From Bacillus cereus (GTDB taxonomy: Bacteria; Bacillota; Bacilli; Bacillales; Bacillaceae_G), in the NCBI RefSeq assembly GCF_025917685.1, contig NZ_CP089518.1, positions 3,907,001 to 3,971,000 on the forward strand: a DNA stretch of 64,000 nucleotides. Direction: 5' to 3'. The notes beneath the pieces were generated by a model that was given only the letters and a program-made list of their open reading frames with translations, was not told the DNA's origin and searched no databases. The position numbers were made by a program, and so were the translations under genes. This document shows positions 17,278 to 26,350 of the stretch, one piece after another (position 1 is the first letter of the stretch; the number at the start of each line of letters is the position of its first letter).

Positions 17278-17305
17278 TCTATTTCCTAATCGTTCTTCAT
17301 ACATT
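17278..17305 (+). promoter_or_regulatory. Sigma-E promoter of mciZ
   Basis: TCTATTT (17278-17284), 13 bp and CATACATT (17298-17305); the -10 is a perfect sigma-E match. It is 28 bp upstream of the small ORF at 17334. In B. subtilis mciZ is transcribed by sigma E. Confidence 0.7.
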
Positions 17306-17333
17306 TTACCACATTGAAAGGAGCGTGATAGAA

Positions 17334-17462
17334 ATGAAAGTTTATATTTTACCAAATCGCGTCACTTTAGTCGGCAAAGCGTGGCAAATTCGTCATAAGC
17401 TAAAACAATATGGAAAAGAGTATACAACTGTGCAAGAGTGGATTACAGCAAACAAAAAGTAA
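17334..17462 (+). CDS. mciZ: MciZ, mother-cell peptide inhibitor of FtsZ
   Basis: 42-codon gene. The product begins MKVYILPNRVTLVGKAWQIR and contains KLKQYG and VQEWI. It closely parallels the 40-residue B. subtilis MciZ (MKVHRMPKGVVLVGKAWEIR..., EYGR..., VKDWI), which caps FtsZ filaments during sporulation. AAAGGAG lies 9 bases before ATG 17334, a sigma-E promoter precedes it, and it sits between nudF and yqkF exactly as in B. subtilis. Small genes like this are easily missed in annotation. Confidence 0.88.
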   Translation: MKVYILPNRVTLVGKAWQIRHKLKQYGKEYTTVQEWITANKK

Positions 17463-17515
17463 ACGTTTGTCAACCTCCTTTCCCTTTCGTACAATAAAGA
17501 TAAGGAGGTTGACCT

Positions 17516-18430
17516 ATGAAAAAACGTCAATTAGGAAACTCAGATTTATATGTTACGGAAATTGGATTTGGCTGTATGTCTCTCGGTACATCTGAGGCTG
17601 AAGCTATGCGTATTATCGATGAGGCTATCGATTTAGGAATTAACTTTTTTGATACAGCGGATTTATACGATTATGGATTAAACGAAGAATTTGTTGGAAA
17701 ATCCTTAAAAGGGAAACGAGACCAAATTGTTCTTACAACGAAGGTTGGAAATCGATGGACAGAAGAAAAAAACGGCTGGTCTTGGGATCCTTCTAAGGAT
17801 TACATAAAGGCTGAAGTGAAAGAAAGTTTACGTAGACTTCAAACTGATTATATTGATCTTTATCAACTTCACGGCGGGACGATTGAAGATCCTATAGATG
17901 AAACAATTGAAGCCTTTGAAGAATTAAAAAAAGAAGGTATCATTCGCCATTACGGTATTTCTTCTATACGTCCAAATGTCATCCGTGAGTATGCCAAACG
18001 TTCAAATATCGTTAGTGTACTAATGGAATACAGCCTTTTAAATCGTCGCCCTGAAGAATGGTTCCCACTTCTAAATGAACATCAAATTAGCATTATTGCT
18101 CGTGGACCACTTGCAAAAGGAATTTTAACTAACAATAATGCAAGAAAGATAGAAAGAGTAAAAGAAAAAGATTACCTTTCTTATTCTTACGATGAATTAT
18201 ATACGACACTCGCGAGTGTAAAAGAAATAATCGGAGAAAGCTCTTTAACAGGAACAGCTATTCAATATTGCTTACATAACGAAACTGTTGCAGCTGTTAT
18301 ACCTGGTGCAAGCTCTATTCAACAATTGCAAGAAAATATACAAGCTAGTAAACAAACAGAATTAACAAAAGAAGAATATATACTGCTTCAGCAAATTGCT
18401 AAATGTGATACCTATGCTTTACATCGTTAA
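17516..18430 (+). CDS. yqkF: Aldo/keto reductase YqkF
   Basis: 304-residue NADPH-dependent oxidoreductase with a TIM barrel. Motifs: the opening strand NSDLYVTEIGFGCMSLG; NFFDTADLYDYGLNEEFVG with the catalytic Asp and Tyr; TTKVGNR with Lys; YIDLYQLHG with His; and C-terminal cofactor-binding AAVIPGASSIQQLQENI. AAGGAGGTTGACC precedes ATG. It lies 53 bp after mciZ and may be co-transcribed. Physiological substrate unknown. Confidence 0.88.
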   Translation: MKKRQLGNSDLYVTEIGFGCMSLGTSEAEAMRIIDEAIDLGINFFDTADLYDYGLNEEFVGKSLKGKRDQIVLTTKVGNRWTEEKNGWSWDPSKDYIKAEVKESLRRLQTDYIDLYQLHGGTIEDPIDETIEAFEELKKEGIIRHYGISSIRPNVIREYAKRSNIVSVLMEYSLLNRRPEEWFPLLNEHQISIIARGPLAKGILTNNNARKIERVKEKDYLSYSYDELYTTLASVKEIIGESSLTGTAIQYCLHNETVAAVIPGASSIQQLQENIQASKQTELTKEEYILLQQIAKCDTYALHR

Positions 18431-18460
18431 AAAGACGCTACCAGATGGTAGCGTCTTTTT
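18429..18460. terminator. Bidirectional terminator
   Basis: AAAAAGACGCTACC / GGTAGCGTCTTTTT with a 4-base loop, between two convergent aldo/keto reductase genes. Confidence 0.92.
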
Positions 18461-19286
18461 ATAGCGTATCATATTTATCAGGATTCGTTCCTACATGTAA
18501 ATTACGATTTAACGTATTAATTTGATCCATCTCTTCTTCAGTTAATGAAAAATCAAAAATAGTAAAGTTCTCTTTAATACGAGATGGCGTAACAGATTTA
18601 GGAATAGTCACAATCCCACTTTGAATATCCCACCTTAATATAACTTGTGCAGGTGTCTTTTCATATTTTTTAGCAATATCTTGAATAATTGGATGCTGGA
18701 ATACTTCGCCGCCCCTCATTAAAGGACTCCAAGCTTCCATTTGAATTTGCTCACCTTGACAGAAATCACGCAATTCAAATTGTGCTAACATTGGATGAAG
18801 TTCCACTTGGTTTACCATCGGCTTCACTTTGCAATTTGGTAATAACAGTTCTAAATGATGTTTATGAAAATTAGAAACACCAATGGCACGCACTTTACCT
18901 TCTTCATATAGCTTTTCTAGAGCACGGTACGTATCAACATACTTCCCTCTTATCGGCCAATGGATTAAATATAAATCTACATAATCCATTTGTAATTTCT
19001 TTAAACTTTTTTCAAACGCCTCAAGAGTCTCCTCATACCCTTGATCGTCGTTCCAAACTTTTGTTGTAATAAACAAGTCTTCTCGCGGGATTCCAGATTC
19101 ACGAACTGCTTCTCCGACACCGCTTTCATTTTCATATACAGTTGCTGTATCAATCGAACGATATCCAACTTCTAACGCTGTTTTTACTGCTTGTTTAACT
19201 TCGTCGCCTTCTTTCGCTTTATAAACGCCTAGACCAATCATCGGCATTTTCACACCATTATGAAGTGTAGTTGTTGGAATATGCAC
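18459..19286 (-). CDS. Aldo/keto reductase (YvgN-like, AKR5 type)
   Basis: 275-residue NADPH-dependent reductase similar to B. subtilis YvgN (methylglyoxal reductase-type). Motifs: [37 protein letters not shown] (catalytic Asp, Tyr); [10 protein letters not shown] (Lys); YLIHWP (His); [11 protein letters not shown]; and [13 protein letters not shown] near the C-terminus for the cofactor. GTG 19286 is favoured by AAAGGGAG 8 bases upstream; an ATG at 19304 and earlier codons are in frame but poorly placed. It belongs to a different subfamily from the neighbouring yqkF. Confidence 0.85.
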   Translation of the reverse strand: MHIPTTTLHNGVKMPMIGLGVYKAKEGDEVKQAVKTALEVGYRSIDTATVYENESGVGEAVRESGIPREDLFITTKVWNDDQGYEETLEAFEKSLKKLQMDYVDLYLIHWPIRGKYVDTYRALEKLYEEGKVRAIGVSNFHKHHLELLLPNCKVKPMVNQVELHPMLAQFELRDFCQGEQIQMEAWSPLMRGGEVFQHPIIQDIAKKYEKTPAQVILRWDIQSGIVTIPKSVTPSRIKENFTIFDFSLTEEEMDQINTLNRNLHVGTNPDKYDTL

Positions 19287-19415
19287 AGTCTTTCTCCCTT
19301 TCATTGTTACATTTTTATAAACCATAACTTTATTTCAACAAGATTCATCCAAAAAGTCAAAACATATGTACAGTTTACATAATAATTTTATACCCCTTTA
19401 GAAAGTAACATGAAC

Positions 19416-19940
19416 TCAGTCGTTCACGTTACTTTCTATCCATTCTTTCGCTTTTTCATCAACATTACGTACAAACTCATTTTTTCCTTCTGTATACAAC
19501 GTGCCATCATATGTATATTTTTCAGCTAGTTCTTTCTTTAAAGTCGCATACGCCTCTGCTTCTTCACAATGAACCATCATATAATCACGAAATGCTAAAT
19601 GCCTTGTAATCTCAGGATTTCCTTTTTCAAACACGTGTAAGTGATACGAGCGTTTTTCCTCGGTTCCATGAATAAAAAAACGACGTCCTGAAATACCATT
19701 TTCCCCTTTTACGATGTATCCAAGCTCTTTAAAACGTTCATTCCAATGATCTACTTTGGTGATACTTTCTACTTCCATAATCATATCTATAATTGGTTTA
19801 GCTGCCAGTCCTGGCACTGACGTACTTCCAATATGATGGATTTTCACCGTTTCTGGCATTGCCAATTTTAATCTTTCGGCCTCCATTTGAAATTTCTCAC
19901 TCCAATGATTTTCATACGGAACGACTACAATTTTCCTCAT
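19416..19940 (-). CDS. GrpB-family protein (UPF0157, nucleotidyltransferase fold)
   Basis: 174 residues. The family signature is clear: VPYENHWSEKFQMEAERL at the N-terminus and HIGSTSVPGLAAKPIIDMIM (residues about 35-55), the GS motif and paired acidic residues of a nucleotidyltransferase-like fold. RSYHLHVFEKG and HLAFRDYM follow. Reaction unknown. Related domains are fused to dephospho-CoA kinase in some bacteria. Confidence 0.85.
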   Translation of the reverse strand: MRKIVVVPYENHWSEKFQMEAERLKLAMPETVKIHHIGSTSVPGLAAKPIIDMIMEVESITKVDHWNERFKELGYIVKGENGISGRRFFIHGTEEKRSYHLHVFEKGNPEITRHLAFRDYMMVHCEEAEAYATLKKELAEKYTYDGTLYTEGKNEFVRNVDEKAKEWIESNVND

Positions 19941-19970
19941 TCTAACTCCCCTTTTCTTACAAACTCGTCA

Positions 19971-20006
19971 AAAAAATGATCAGTGGCATCTCACTGATCA
20001 TTTTTT
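19971..20006. terminator. Terminator of the YqkE-like gene
   Basis: AAAAAATGATCAGTG pairs with CACTGATCATTTTTT around a 6-base loop. It sits just after the stop of the 20008-20280 gene and between two minus-strand genes. Confidence 0.85.
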
Positions 20007-20007
20007 A

Positions 20008-20280
20008 TTATTTAAAGTCTTTCCAAGTAAGGTTACTTTCACTTAACAGTTCTTCAAATGATTTATTCTTTTCACGTTCTTTTTGTTCTTTACGTTTTCT
20101 TTCTTGCTCTGCTACCTCTTTTTTCTCTTCTCTCACTTGCAACTCTTTTTTCTTATTCTTTAATTGTTGCATTAACGAATCGTTCAATTGATCACCTAGT
20201 GTAAGCGATTCTTTCTCTGGTTGATTCATTTGAGAGTGTCTTTGCATTTGTCTTTGCTTCTTTTTCTTCATACTACTCAC
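20008..20280 (-). CDS. YqkE-like coiled-coil protein (DUF3886)
   Basis: 90 residues, extremely rich in Lys, Glu and Gln, predicted as one long helix (about residues 30-75, KKKELQVREEKKEVAEQER), ending in FEELLSESNLTWKDFK. The conserved C-terminal tail and the neighbourhood (yqkF, yqkD, yqkC nearby) point to the YqkE/DUF3886 family. Function unknown. Confidence 0.7.
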   Translation of the reverse strand: MSSMKKKKQRQMQRHSQMNQPEKESLTLGDQLNDSLMQQLKNKKKELQVREEKKEVAEQERKRKEQKEREKNKSFEELLSESNLTWKDFK

Positions 20281-20481
20281 CTTTTACTTTTTTCTCCATT
20301 ATAGAGGATACACAGTGAAATCGACAATAAAAAAGGTGTATTACTCCCCGATTCTCTATTATTCTTTTTTGTAAATATGTTAATTTTTCGAAAAAACTAA
20401 ATTTTATTGTAGATATAATCCTAGTAATCTATTAAAATTATGTCGTATGATGTCAGATTATAAAAAAAGGAGAAATTAATT

Positions 20482-22071
20482 ATGTGGAAAAAAATTATTC
20501 CTGCTGTCGCTATTTTAAGCACCATGACTTTTTCAAGCGTGTTCGCCGCTCCTCCATCTCAGACTCCTGCTGAACAAAACCGATACATAGACGTACAAAT
20601 GCTTGGTATTAATGATTTCCATGGACAACTAGACACTGTAAAAAAAATTAACAATAAAGAAGCTGGCGGCGCTGATTATTTAGCTACTTATTTAAAAGAA
20701 CGTAAAAAACAAAACCCTAATACACTTCTCGTACATGCCGGTGATATTGTCGGCGCCAGCCCACCAGTTTCCGCATTATTACAAGACGAACCAACAATTG
20801 AATTTTTAAATGACTTAAAGTTTGATGTTGGTACAATCGGAAACCATGAATTCGATGAAGGTATCGATGAAATGAAACGCCTCATTTACGGTGGTTACCA
20901 TGAAAAAACAGGGAATTTCAAAGGAGCAAACTTCCCTTATGTCGCTGCAAACTTCTATAATAAATCAACTGGCCGCTTATTTTTACCACCATTTACTGTA
21001 AAAATGGTTGACGGAGTTCCTGTAGGATTCATTGGAGTTGTTACAACGGATACGCCAAATGTCGTTATGCCTACTATGCTTAAAAATGTAGAAATCACTG
21101 ACGAAGTAGAGGCTATTAATAAATCAGCGCAACAATTAAAGCGTCTCGGCGTTAAATCTATCGTAGTCCTTGCGCATGTCGGCGGAACAACTGATGAGTC
21201 TGGTGTAACAAATGGAGACCTCACTCGAATTGCAAATGAAACAGATCCAGAAGTTGATGTTATTTTTGGTGGACATAGTCATACGTATGTAAATGGTACA
21301 GTTAATAATAAACTTATCGTCCAAGCGAACTCTTACGGAACGGCTTTCTCAGATGTAGATGTAACAATTGATCGTAAAACAAAAGATATTGTTAAGAAAA
21401 AAGCTGAAGTTATTACAACATATCATGAAGGTGTAGAGCCTGATAAACAAGTAAAACAAAAGCTAGACCAATATAAAGAAAAAATCGCACCGCTTGTAAA
21501 TGAAGTTGTCGGAAAATCTACAGCAGCTATCGACCGTAAACAAAACGATGCTGGTGAGTCTACTCTTGGAAATGTAATTGCCGATGCACAGCGACAAACA
21601 ATGCAAGCGCAAATCGCTCTTATGAATCCTGGCGGCATTCGTAATGACTTAGACGCTGGAGATATTACATGGGGCGAATTATACGGTATTCAGCCTTTCG
21701 GGAATCAATTAATTAAAGTAGATTTAACAGGTCAAGATATTCGCGAGATTTTAAATCAACAATGGCAAAAAGGTGCAACGAGAATGCTCCAAATCTCAGG
21801 TATTCAATATACTTGGGATGCAAATAAACCGAATGGTGAAAAGGTTACTAATATCCGTTTAACAAATGGTGAAGAATTAGTTTCCACGAAAACGTATAGC
21901 GTAGTTGCAAATGCTTTCCTAGCTTCGGGTGGTGATGGATTCGTATCATTTAAAAATGGAAAAAATGCTGAAACGGGGCCAAACGACTTTGAAGCGTTAG
22001 TCGATTATGTAAAACAATTGAAAGAGCCAATTCAGCCAATTATTGATGGACGGATTCAAAAATTAAATTAA
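20482..22071 (+). CDS. Secreted 5'-nucleotidase / metallophosphoesterase
   Basis: 529 residues with a Sec signal peptide (about 1-22, cleaving after VFA). The N-terminal calcineurin-like metallophosphatase domain (about 35-290) has motifs NDFHGQLD, HAGDIVG, GNHEFDEG, VLAHVGG and GGHSHTYV. The C-terminal 5'-nucleotidase substrate-binding domain (about 330-500) has NPGGIRNDL and ASGGDG. No LPXTG or membrane anchor, so it is likely released. It would hydrolyse extracellular nucleotides for phosphate or nucleoside scavenging, feeding the deoB-pupG-pdp route. A cell-wall-anchored relative is at 41.6-44.1 kb. Confidence 0.9.
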   Translation: MWKKIIPAVAILSTMTFSSVFAAPPSQTPAEQNRYIDVQMLGINDFHGQLDTVKKINNKEAGGADYLATYLKERKKQNPNTLLVHAGDIVGASPPVSALLQDEPTIEFLNDLKFDVGTIGNHEFDEGIDEMKRLIYGGYHEKTGNFKGANFPYVAANFYNKSTGRLFLPPFTVKMVDGVPVGFIGVVTTDTPNVVMPTMLKNVEITDEVEAINKSAQQLKRLGVKSIVVLAHVGGTTDESGVTNGDLTRIANETDPEVDVIFGGHSHTYVNGTVNNKLIVQANSYGTAFSDVDVTIDRKTKDIVKKKAEVITTYHEGVEPDKQVKQKLDQYKEKIAPLVNEVVGKSTAAIDRKQNDAGESTLGNVIADAQRQTMQAQIALMNPGGIRNDLDAGDITWGELYGIQPFGNQLIKVDLTGQDIREILNQQWQKGATRMLQISGIQYTWDANKPNGEKVTNIRLTNGEELVSTKTYSVVANAFLASGGDGFVSFKNGKNAETGPNDFEALVDYVKQLKEPIQPIIDGRIQKLN

Positions 22072-22193
22072 ATATTTTTCAAATAACTGTATGTGCTGTA
22101 AATGGGAAATGTCGTTCCCTATAAAAGGAGCACTTTTCATTACAAATTATACGCACATACCCTTTAACTTTTTCGTAATATACATGAACCTGA

Positions 22194-22234
22194 AAAAGGA
22201 TACTCGTTCTTACTTTGAACATAGTATCCTTTTC
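22194..22234. terminator. Bidirectional terminator
   Basis: AAAAGGATACT / AGTATCCTTTT with an inner GTTC / GAAC extension, between the 5'-nucleotidase gene (+) and the regulator gene (-). Confidence 0.8.
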
Positions 22235-22235
22235 T

Positions 22236-22715
22236 TCATTTATCTAAATGTGATACCTCATTAAAATCATATCGTTGCAAAAATTCCTGTAGTGCCTCTT
22301 CTACAATTTTAGACTTTTGAATCCCTTTAACTTCGGATATAACATCTAATCTCGCTAATATTTCCGTATTAATAGAAAAGGTTCGTTTCTTTTTCTCTGA
22401 AATTCCACTTATAATCGGCACGCTTACTTCTTCTCTTTTTCTTAACAATTCATAAATACTTTGCAATTGTTCATAAATTAGTAATTGATAATCCGTTTTT
22501 GCATATTGAAGGGCGGCAGTAGCTTCTTGGAGTTGCAAATGACGCGGTTCTTCTCCATCGCCTATAAAGACACGCTTTTTCTGCTCCCCATCATATTCAT
22601 ATCCAATCACCCTTAATTTTTTGGATAAAGTATAAGGGCTCATTTCAAGACGTTTCGCTATAATAGCGATTGATTCGCGTCTATTTAAAGAATCAATAAT
22701 TTCTCCAATCGTCAC
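22236..22715 (-). CDS. Putative regulator with N-terminal HTH and C-terminal ribbon-helix-helix
   Basis: 159 residues. Residues 1-45 read as a helix-turn-helix (TIGEIIDSLNRRESIAIIAK, then MSPYTLSKKLRVIGYEYD). A helical middle (about 60-95) follows. Residues about 110-150 resemble a CopG/MetJ ribbon-helix-helix: basic strand KRTFSINTEILARLDVI, then QKSKIVEEALQEFLQRY. Two different DNA-binding folds in one short protein is unusual. I do not recognise the family. It is divergent from the hydrolase gene at 22847, which it may control. Confidence 0.65.
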   Translation of the reverse strand: MTIGEIIDSLNRRESIAIIAKRLEMSPYTLSKKLRVIGYEYDGEQKKRVFIGDGEEPRHLQLQEATAALQYAKTDYQLLIYEQLQSIYELLRKREEVSVPIISGISEKKKRTFSINTEILARLDVISEVKGIQKSKIVEEALQEFLQRYDFNEVSHLDK

Positions 22716-22846
22716 ATTCTCCCTCCTCCCTTAATTACCTAAACTTGAAATCACACCAGTATGTTATGATACAATGATTTTCTAGTAGTATATGCAACAG
22801 AAAGAGCCTGTGCGATTCATACCATTTAAGAAAAGGAGGTTTACAT

Positions 22847-23848
22847 ATGCTTTTTCGTAGCTATACACCTCAGTTTTATAACGAAAAGAAGCAATTAATC
22901 CCTAACAGTATCGCTACGATAGAAAGCGTTATGATTAATGACCGGAAACAATCTCTCCTTATACGCGGGCAAAACGTGGAACAGCCTATTTTATTATGCT
23001 GTCACGGCGGGCCTGGTATGGCACAAATTGGCTTTATTCGTCATTTTCAAAAAGAGTTAGAAAAGCACTTTATCGTTATTAATTGGGATCAACGCGGGGC
23101 TGGTAAATCCTTTTTATGGCGAGATATCCAAACAAATTTTACGATTAATCAATTTGTTTCAGATGCAAAAGAAGTCATTCAATATCTTCTTAAAAAGTTC
23201 AATAAGAAAAAATTAATTCTTGCCGGTCATTCATGGGGAAGTATTATCGGACTAAAAGTCGCTAGTCAATGCCCTGAATATATAGAAGCATACATCGGCA
23301 TCGGTCAAATCGTACACATGAAGCAAAACGAAGAATTACTATATCAACATTTAATTAGCTCTGCAAAAAAACATGACCATAAAAAAGCATTAGCTTCTCT
23401 TTTAAAATTAGGGAAACCGCCCTTTTTAGATACACGACGTCTCATCATTCAAAGAAAGTGGCTTGGCACATTCGGTGGAGCAATCCAAAACGGATCTTCC
23501 TTTTCTTTCATACGAAAAGGTTTCTTTTCTCCTGAATATACGCTATTAGATTGGTTCAAATTTCTCGCAGGAAATTTAAAGTCAGGAGTTTTATGGGAAG
23601 AGATGCTAACAATCGATTTCTTTTCGTCTATTTCAAGTTTATCTGTTCCGGTTTATTTTTGTTCTGGTCGCTATGATTATCAAACTCCTTACGCACTCGT
23701 TCAACAATATTGCGATATTATTCACGCTCCGATAAAAAAAATGATTTGGTTTCCAAACTCGGCACACTCTCCAGATTTAGAAGAGCCTGAACTATTCGCT
23801 CAATCTTTACAATCAATTAAACAAGAGCTATCTTTTCAACATGCATAA
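22847..23848 (+). CDS. Alpha/beta hydrolase (proline iminopeptidase-like)
   Basis: 333-residue serine hydrolase. Oxyanion segment CCHGGPGMAQ (residues about 48-57), NWDQRGAGKS (about 81-90) and nucleophile elbow GHSWGS (about 128-133) are those of peptidase family S33. A late YFCSGRYDYQTP carries the acidic residue and SAHSPDLEEP the histidine. A cap domain lies between. No signal peptide, so cytosolic. The start follows AAAAGGAGG. Could be an aminopeptidase or esterase. Confidence 0.83.
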   Translation: MLFRSYTPQFYNEKKQLIPNSIATIESVMINDRKQSLLIRGQNVEQPILLCCHGGPGMAQIGFIRHFQKELEKHFIVINWDQRGAGKSFLWRDIQTNFTINQFVSDAKEVIQYLLKKFNKKKLILAGHSWGSIIGLKVASQCPEYIEAYIGIGQIVHMKQNEELLYQHLISSAKKHDHKKALASLLKLGKPPFLDTRRLIIQRKWLGTFGGAIQNGSSFSFIRKGFFSPEYTLLDWFKFLAGNLKSGVLWEEMLTIDFFSSISSLSVPVYFCSGRYDYQTPYALVQQYCDIIHAPIKKMIWFPNSAHSPDLEEPELFAQSLQSIKQELSFQHA

Positions 23849-23964
23849 CGACAGGCTCTTTTACATTTCATAAAAAACATTTTATAATAATATGTCGCAA
23901 GTATATGTCACTGCAAACATTTGCTTGCCTTAACAGAATAAAAATTAGGGAGATTACATTTATT

Positions 23965-25284
23965 ATGAACGCTGTACTCATCGCAGTAGCAGTCATGCTA
24001 GCGCTTAGTTTATTACGTGTCCAAGTCATTGTCGCCATTATCGTTGGAGCTTTAACGGGCGGACTTATCGGTGGACTCGGTATTTCAGAAACAATTAGTA
24101 CTTTTACAGACGGTCTTGGGAACAGTGCTCCTATCGCATTAAGCTACGCAATGCTCGGTGGATTTGCTATTTCACTTTCAAAAACAGGACTTCCTGATGC
24201 AATGATCCAATCAGCTTTAAAATGGATCGGCAACGAACAAGACACGAAAAAACAAGTCTATTCTAAAATACTCATATTATTTATCATTTTAACAATGGCT
24301 TGTTTCTCACAAAATATTATCCCTGTTCATATCGCCTTCATCCCGATCTTAATTCCAGCACTTTTAAAAGTATTAAATGAGCTGAAGGTGGATCGTAGGC
24401 TTGTAACATGTCTTATTACATTTGGATTAATTACCCCTTACATGTGGGTCCCAGCAGGATTCGGAAAAATTTATCATGACGTATTGCAAACAAATGCTGC
24501 GCAAAGCGGGCTTACATTTGATGTCGCTCTTATTCCAAAAGCAATGACTATTCCAGCAATCGGTATGATTATCGGATTATGTGTAGCGGTTTTCATTACA
24601 TACCGAAAACCACGTACGTATGAAACGGAACAAGTTCATGCTACACAGAATGAAATCGTTCCCTATACAAAAAGAAGCATTACTTTTGGTTTATTATCAA
24701 TAATCGCTACATTAACTGTTCAATTAGCAACCGAATCAATGATTTTCGGTGCTTTAGCAGGTATTATCGTCTTATCAGTTAGCGGTAGCCTCCCTCTTAA
24801 AGAAGCCGATGCTATTTTAACGAGCGGAATGCGTATGATGTCCTTTATCGGATTTGTTATGATTTCTGCCGCTGGATTTGGCGCTGTTCTTCGAAAAACT
24901 GGACATGTTGAATCTCTTGTGCAAACGAGTGCACATATAATCGGAAATAATAAACCGCTTGCTGCATTTCTTATGCTCATTATTGGACTTCTCGTTACGA
25001 TGGGAATTGGTTCTTCCTTTTCAACCATCCCAATCTTAACAACAATTTTCGTACCATTATGCGTCCAGCTTGGATTTAGTCCAATGGCAACAATCGCAAT
25101 TATCGGTACAGCTGGTGCACTAGGTGATGCAGGTTCTCCAGCATCTGATAGTACACTTGGACCAACGTCCGGTTTAAATGCTGATGGTCAGCACCACCAT
25201 ATATGGGATACGTGTGTTCCCACTTTTCTTCACTATAATATACCGTTACTTATATTCGGCTTTATTGCCGCAATTACACTATAA
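23965..25284 (+). CDS. Na+/H+ antiporter-family transporter (YuiF-like)
   Basis: 439-residue membrane protein with about 11-12 segments of the ion-transporter superfamily. Characteristic re-entrant segments: GGLIGGLGISETISTFTDGLG (about residues 30-50) and, in the second half, GDAGSPASDSTLGPTSGLNADGQ near the C-terminus. The central linker (about 215-240) is hydrophilic. ATG 23965 starts a hydrophobic N-terminus; upstream in-frame codons lack a ribosome-binding site. An amino-acid/proton antiport role is also possible for this family. Confidence 0.75.
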   Translation: MNAVLIAVAVMLALSLLRVQVIVAIIVGALTGGLIGGLGISETISTFTDGLGNSAPIALSYAMLGGFAISLSKTGLPDAMIQSALKWIGNEQDTKKQVYSKILILFIILTMACFSQNIIPVHIAFIPILIPALLKVLNELKVDRRLVTCLITFGLITPYMWVPAGFGKIYHDVLQTNAAQSGLTFDVALIPKAMTIPAIGMIIGLCVAVFITYRKPRTYETEQVHATQNEIVPYTKRSITFGLLSIIATLTVQLATESMIFGALAGIIVLSVSGSLPLKEADAILTSGMRMMSFIGFVMISAAGFGAVLRKTGHVESLVQTSAHIIGNNKPLAAFLMLIIGLLVTMGIGSSFSTIPILTTIFVPLCVQLGFSPMATIAIIGTAGALGDAGSPASDSTLGPTSGLNADGQHHHIWDTCVPTFLHYNIPLLIFGFIAAITL

Positions 25285-25312
25285 AAGGTGCGTTTTATAA
25301 ACGCACCTTTTA
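25282..25312. terminator. Bidirectional terminator
   Basis: TAAAAGGTGCGTTT / AAACGCACCTTTTA stem around a 3-base loop, between the transporter (+) and the LacI-type regulator (-). Confidence 0.9.
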
Positions 25313-26236
25313 CTTTGTCGTTTCTCTCTCAATACATCTAAATTCTGTTTCCAATTCTTCTTGTCCCACTTGTTTCTTCTTTATTCTTCCTATTAACTGC
25401 TGAAATGCTATCTCCCCATTTTCTTCGATATAACTTCCAATCGTCGTTAATGATGGGCTTATCCATTCACCCTCTGCACTTCCGTTAAATCCAATGATTT
25501 GCAACTTATCTGGTATATGAATATTAAGCGTTTTCGCCGCCCTGATTAGCTCAATAGCGATCTTATCACTTGAAGCTACAACCCCATCTATGTATGGATG
25601 TTTTTGTAACAATTCAAGAAACTGTTGATTCGTATACCCTTGTACAATTTCCTCTCGATAAGAAAGTCCTTCTTTCCAAGCAGTATCTAAAAACCCTGCC
25701 ACATGCTCTTCCATTTCTTCACTTTCTACTCCCTCGCCAATATAAGCAAGAAACTGGCAGCCTTTCTCTTTTAATAAAGAAACAGCTTTCTGCCCACTTT
25801 CATAATAACTAGTCAGAGATTGTCGTTCTTCAAGCACAGCGAAAGGCAGTGAGATTTCTCCTATACTTTGAAAAACAGATTTCGTCATTATAACGCCTGC
25901 AATGTTATTTTGCACCAACATATCTATGTATCTATTCTTATTTTCTATATTACAAACTACTACTTGATACCCTTCTTTATATGCTATTTCCTCAACGAAA
26001 CGGAGCAAGGTGATGTATGATGGATTATGCAAATTATCTACCAGTAATGCAATCATCGTTGAAGGTTGCTTAAATAAAGGCTTTGCTGTAGCATTCGGTC
26101 TATATTGTAACTCTTCAATTGCTTGCTTTACTTGTTTTACCGTATCTTCATGGACATATCCTTTTTCATTAATAACTCTTGAAACGGTTGCAACTGAAAC
26201 ACCGGCCAATTTTGCAACATCACGTATAGTTGCCAC
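25310..26236 (-). CDS. LacI/GalR-family transcriptional regulator
   Basis: 308 residues. The N-terminal LacI helix-turn-helix is textbook (TIRDVAKLAGVSVATVSRV, residues 3-21) with hinge YRPNATAKPLF (about 45-56). A periplasmic-binding-type effector domain follows (IALLVDNLHNPSY, DGVVASSDKIAIELIRAAK, IIGFNGSAEGEWISPSLTTI). It is about 20-25 residues shorter than the usual 330. Ligand and target unknown; no sugar operon adjoins it. Confidence 0.85.
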   Translation of the reverse strand: MATIRDVAKLAGVSVATVSRVINEKGYVHEDTVKQVKQAIEELQYRPNATAKPLFKQPSTMIALLVDNLHNPSYITLLRFVEEIAYKEGYQVVVCNIENKNRYIDMLVQNNIAGVIMTKSVFQSIGEISLPFAVLEERQSLTSYYESGQKAVSLLKEKGCQFLAYIGEGVESEEMEEHVAGFLDTAWKEGLSYREEIVQGYTNQQFLELLQKHPYIDGVVASSDKIAIELIRAAKTLNIHIPDKLQIIGFNGSAEGEWISPSLTTIGSYIEENGEIAFQQLIGRIKKKQVGQEELETEFRCIERETTK

Positions 26237-26350
26237 ATCGTCACCCCTTAATATGGTAATAGATTACAATTTTAAACTAAACCAAAATATAACATTCGTC
26301 AAGAATATTGTTTTATATTTCTGAAAGTTGTTACATAACTTTCACTTTAC

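Noticed and set aside
20371..20400. PhoP box before the secreted 5'-nucleotidase
   Set aside because: TTAACA and TTTACA occur on the minus strand but 2 bp apart instead of the 4-5 bp needed for direct repeats of the Pho box, and on the wrong strand.
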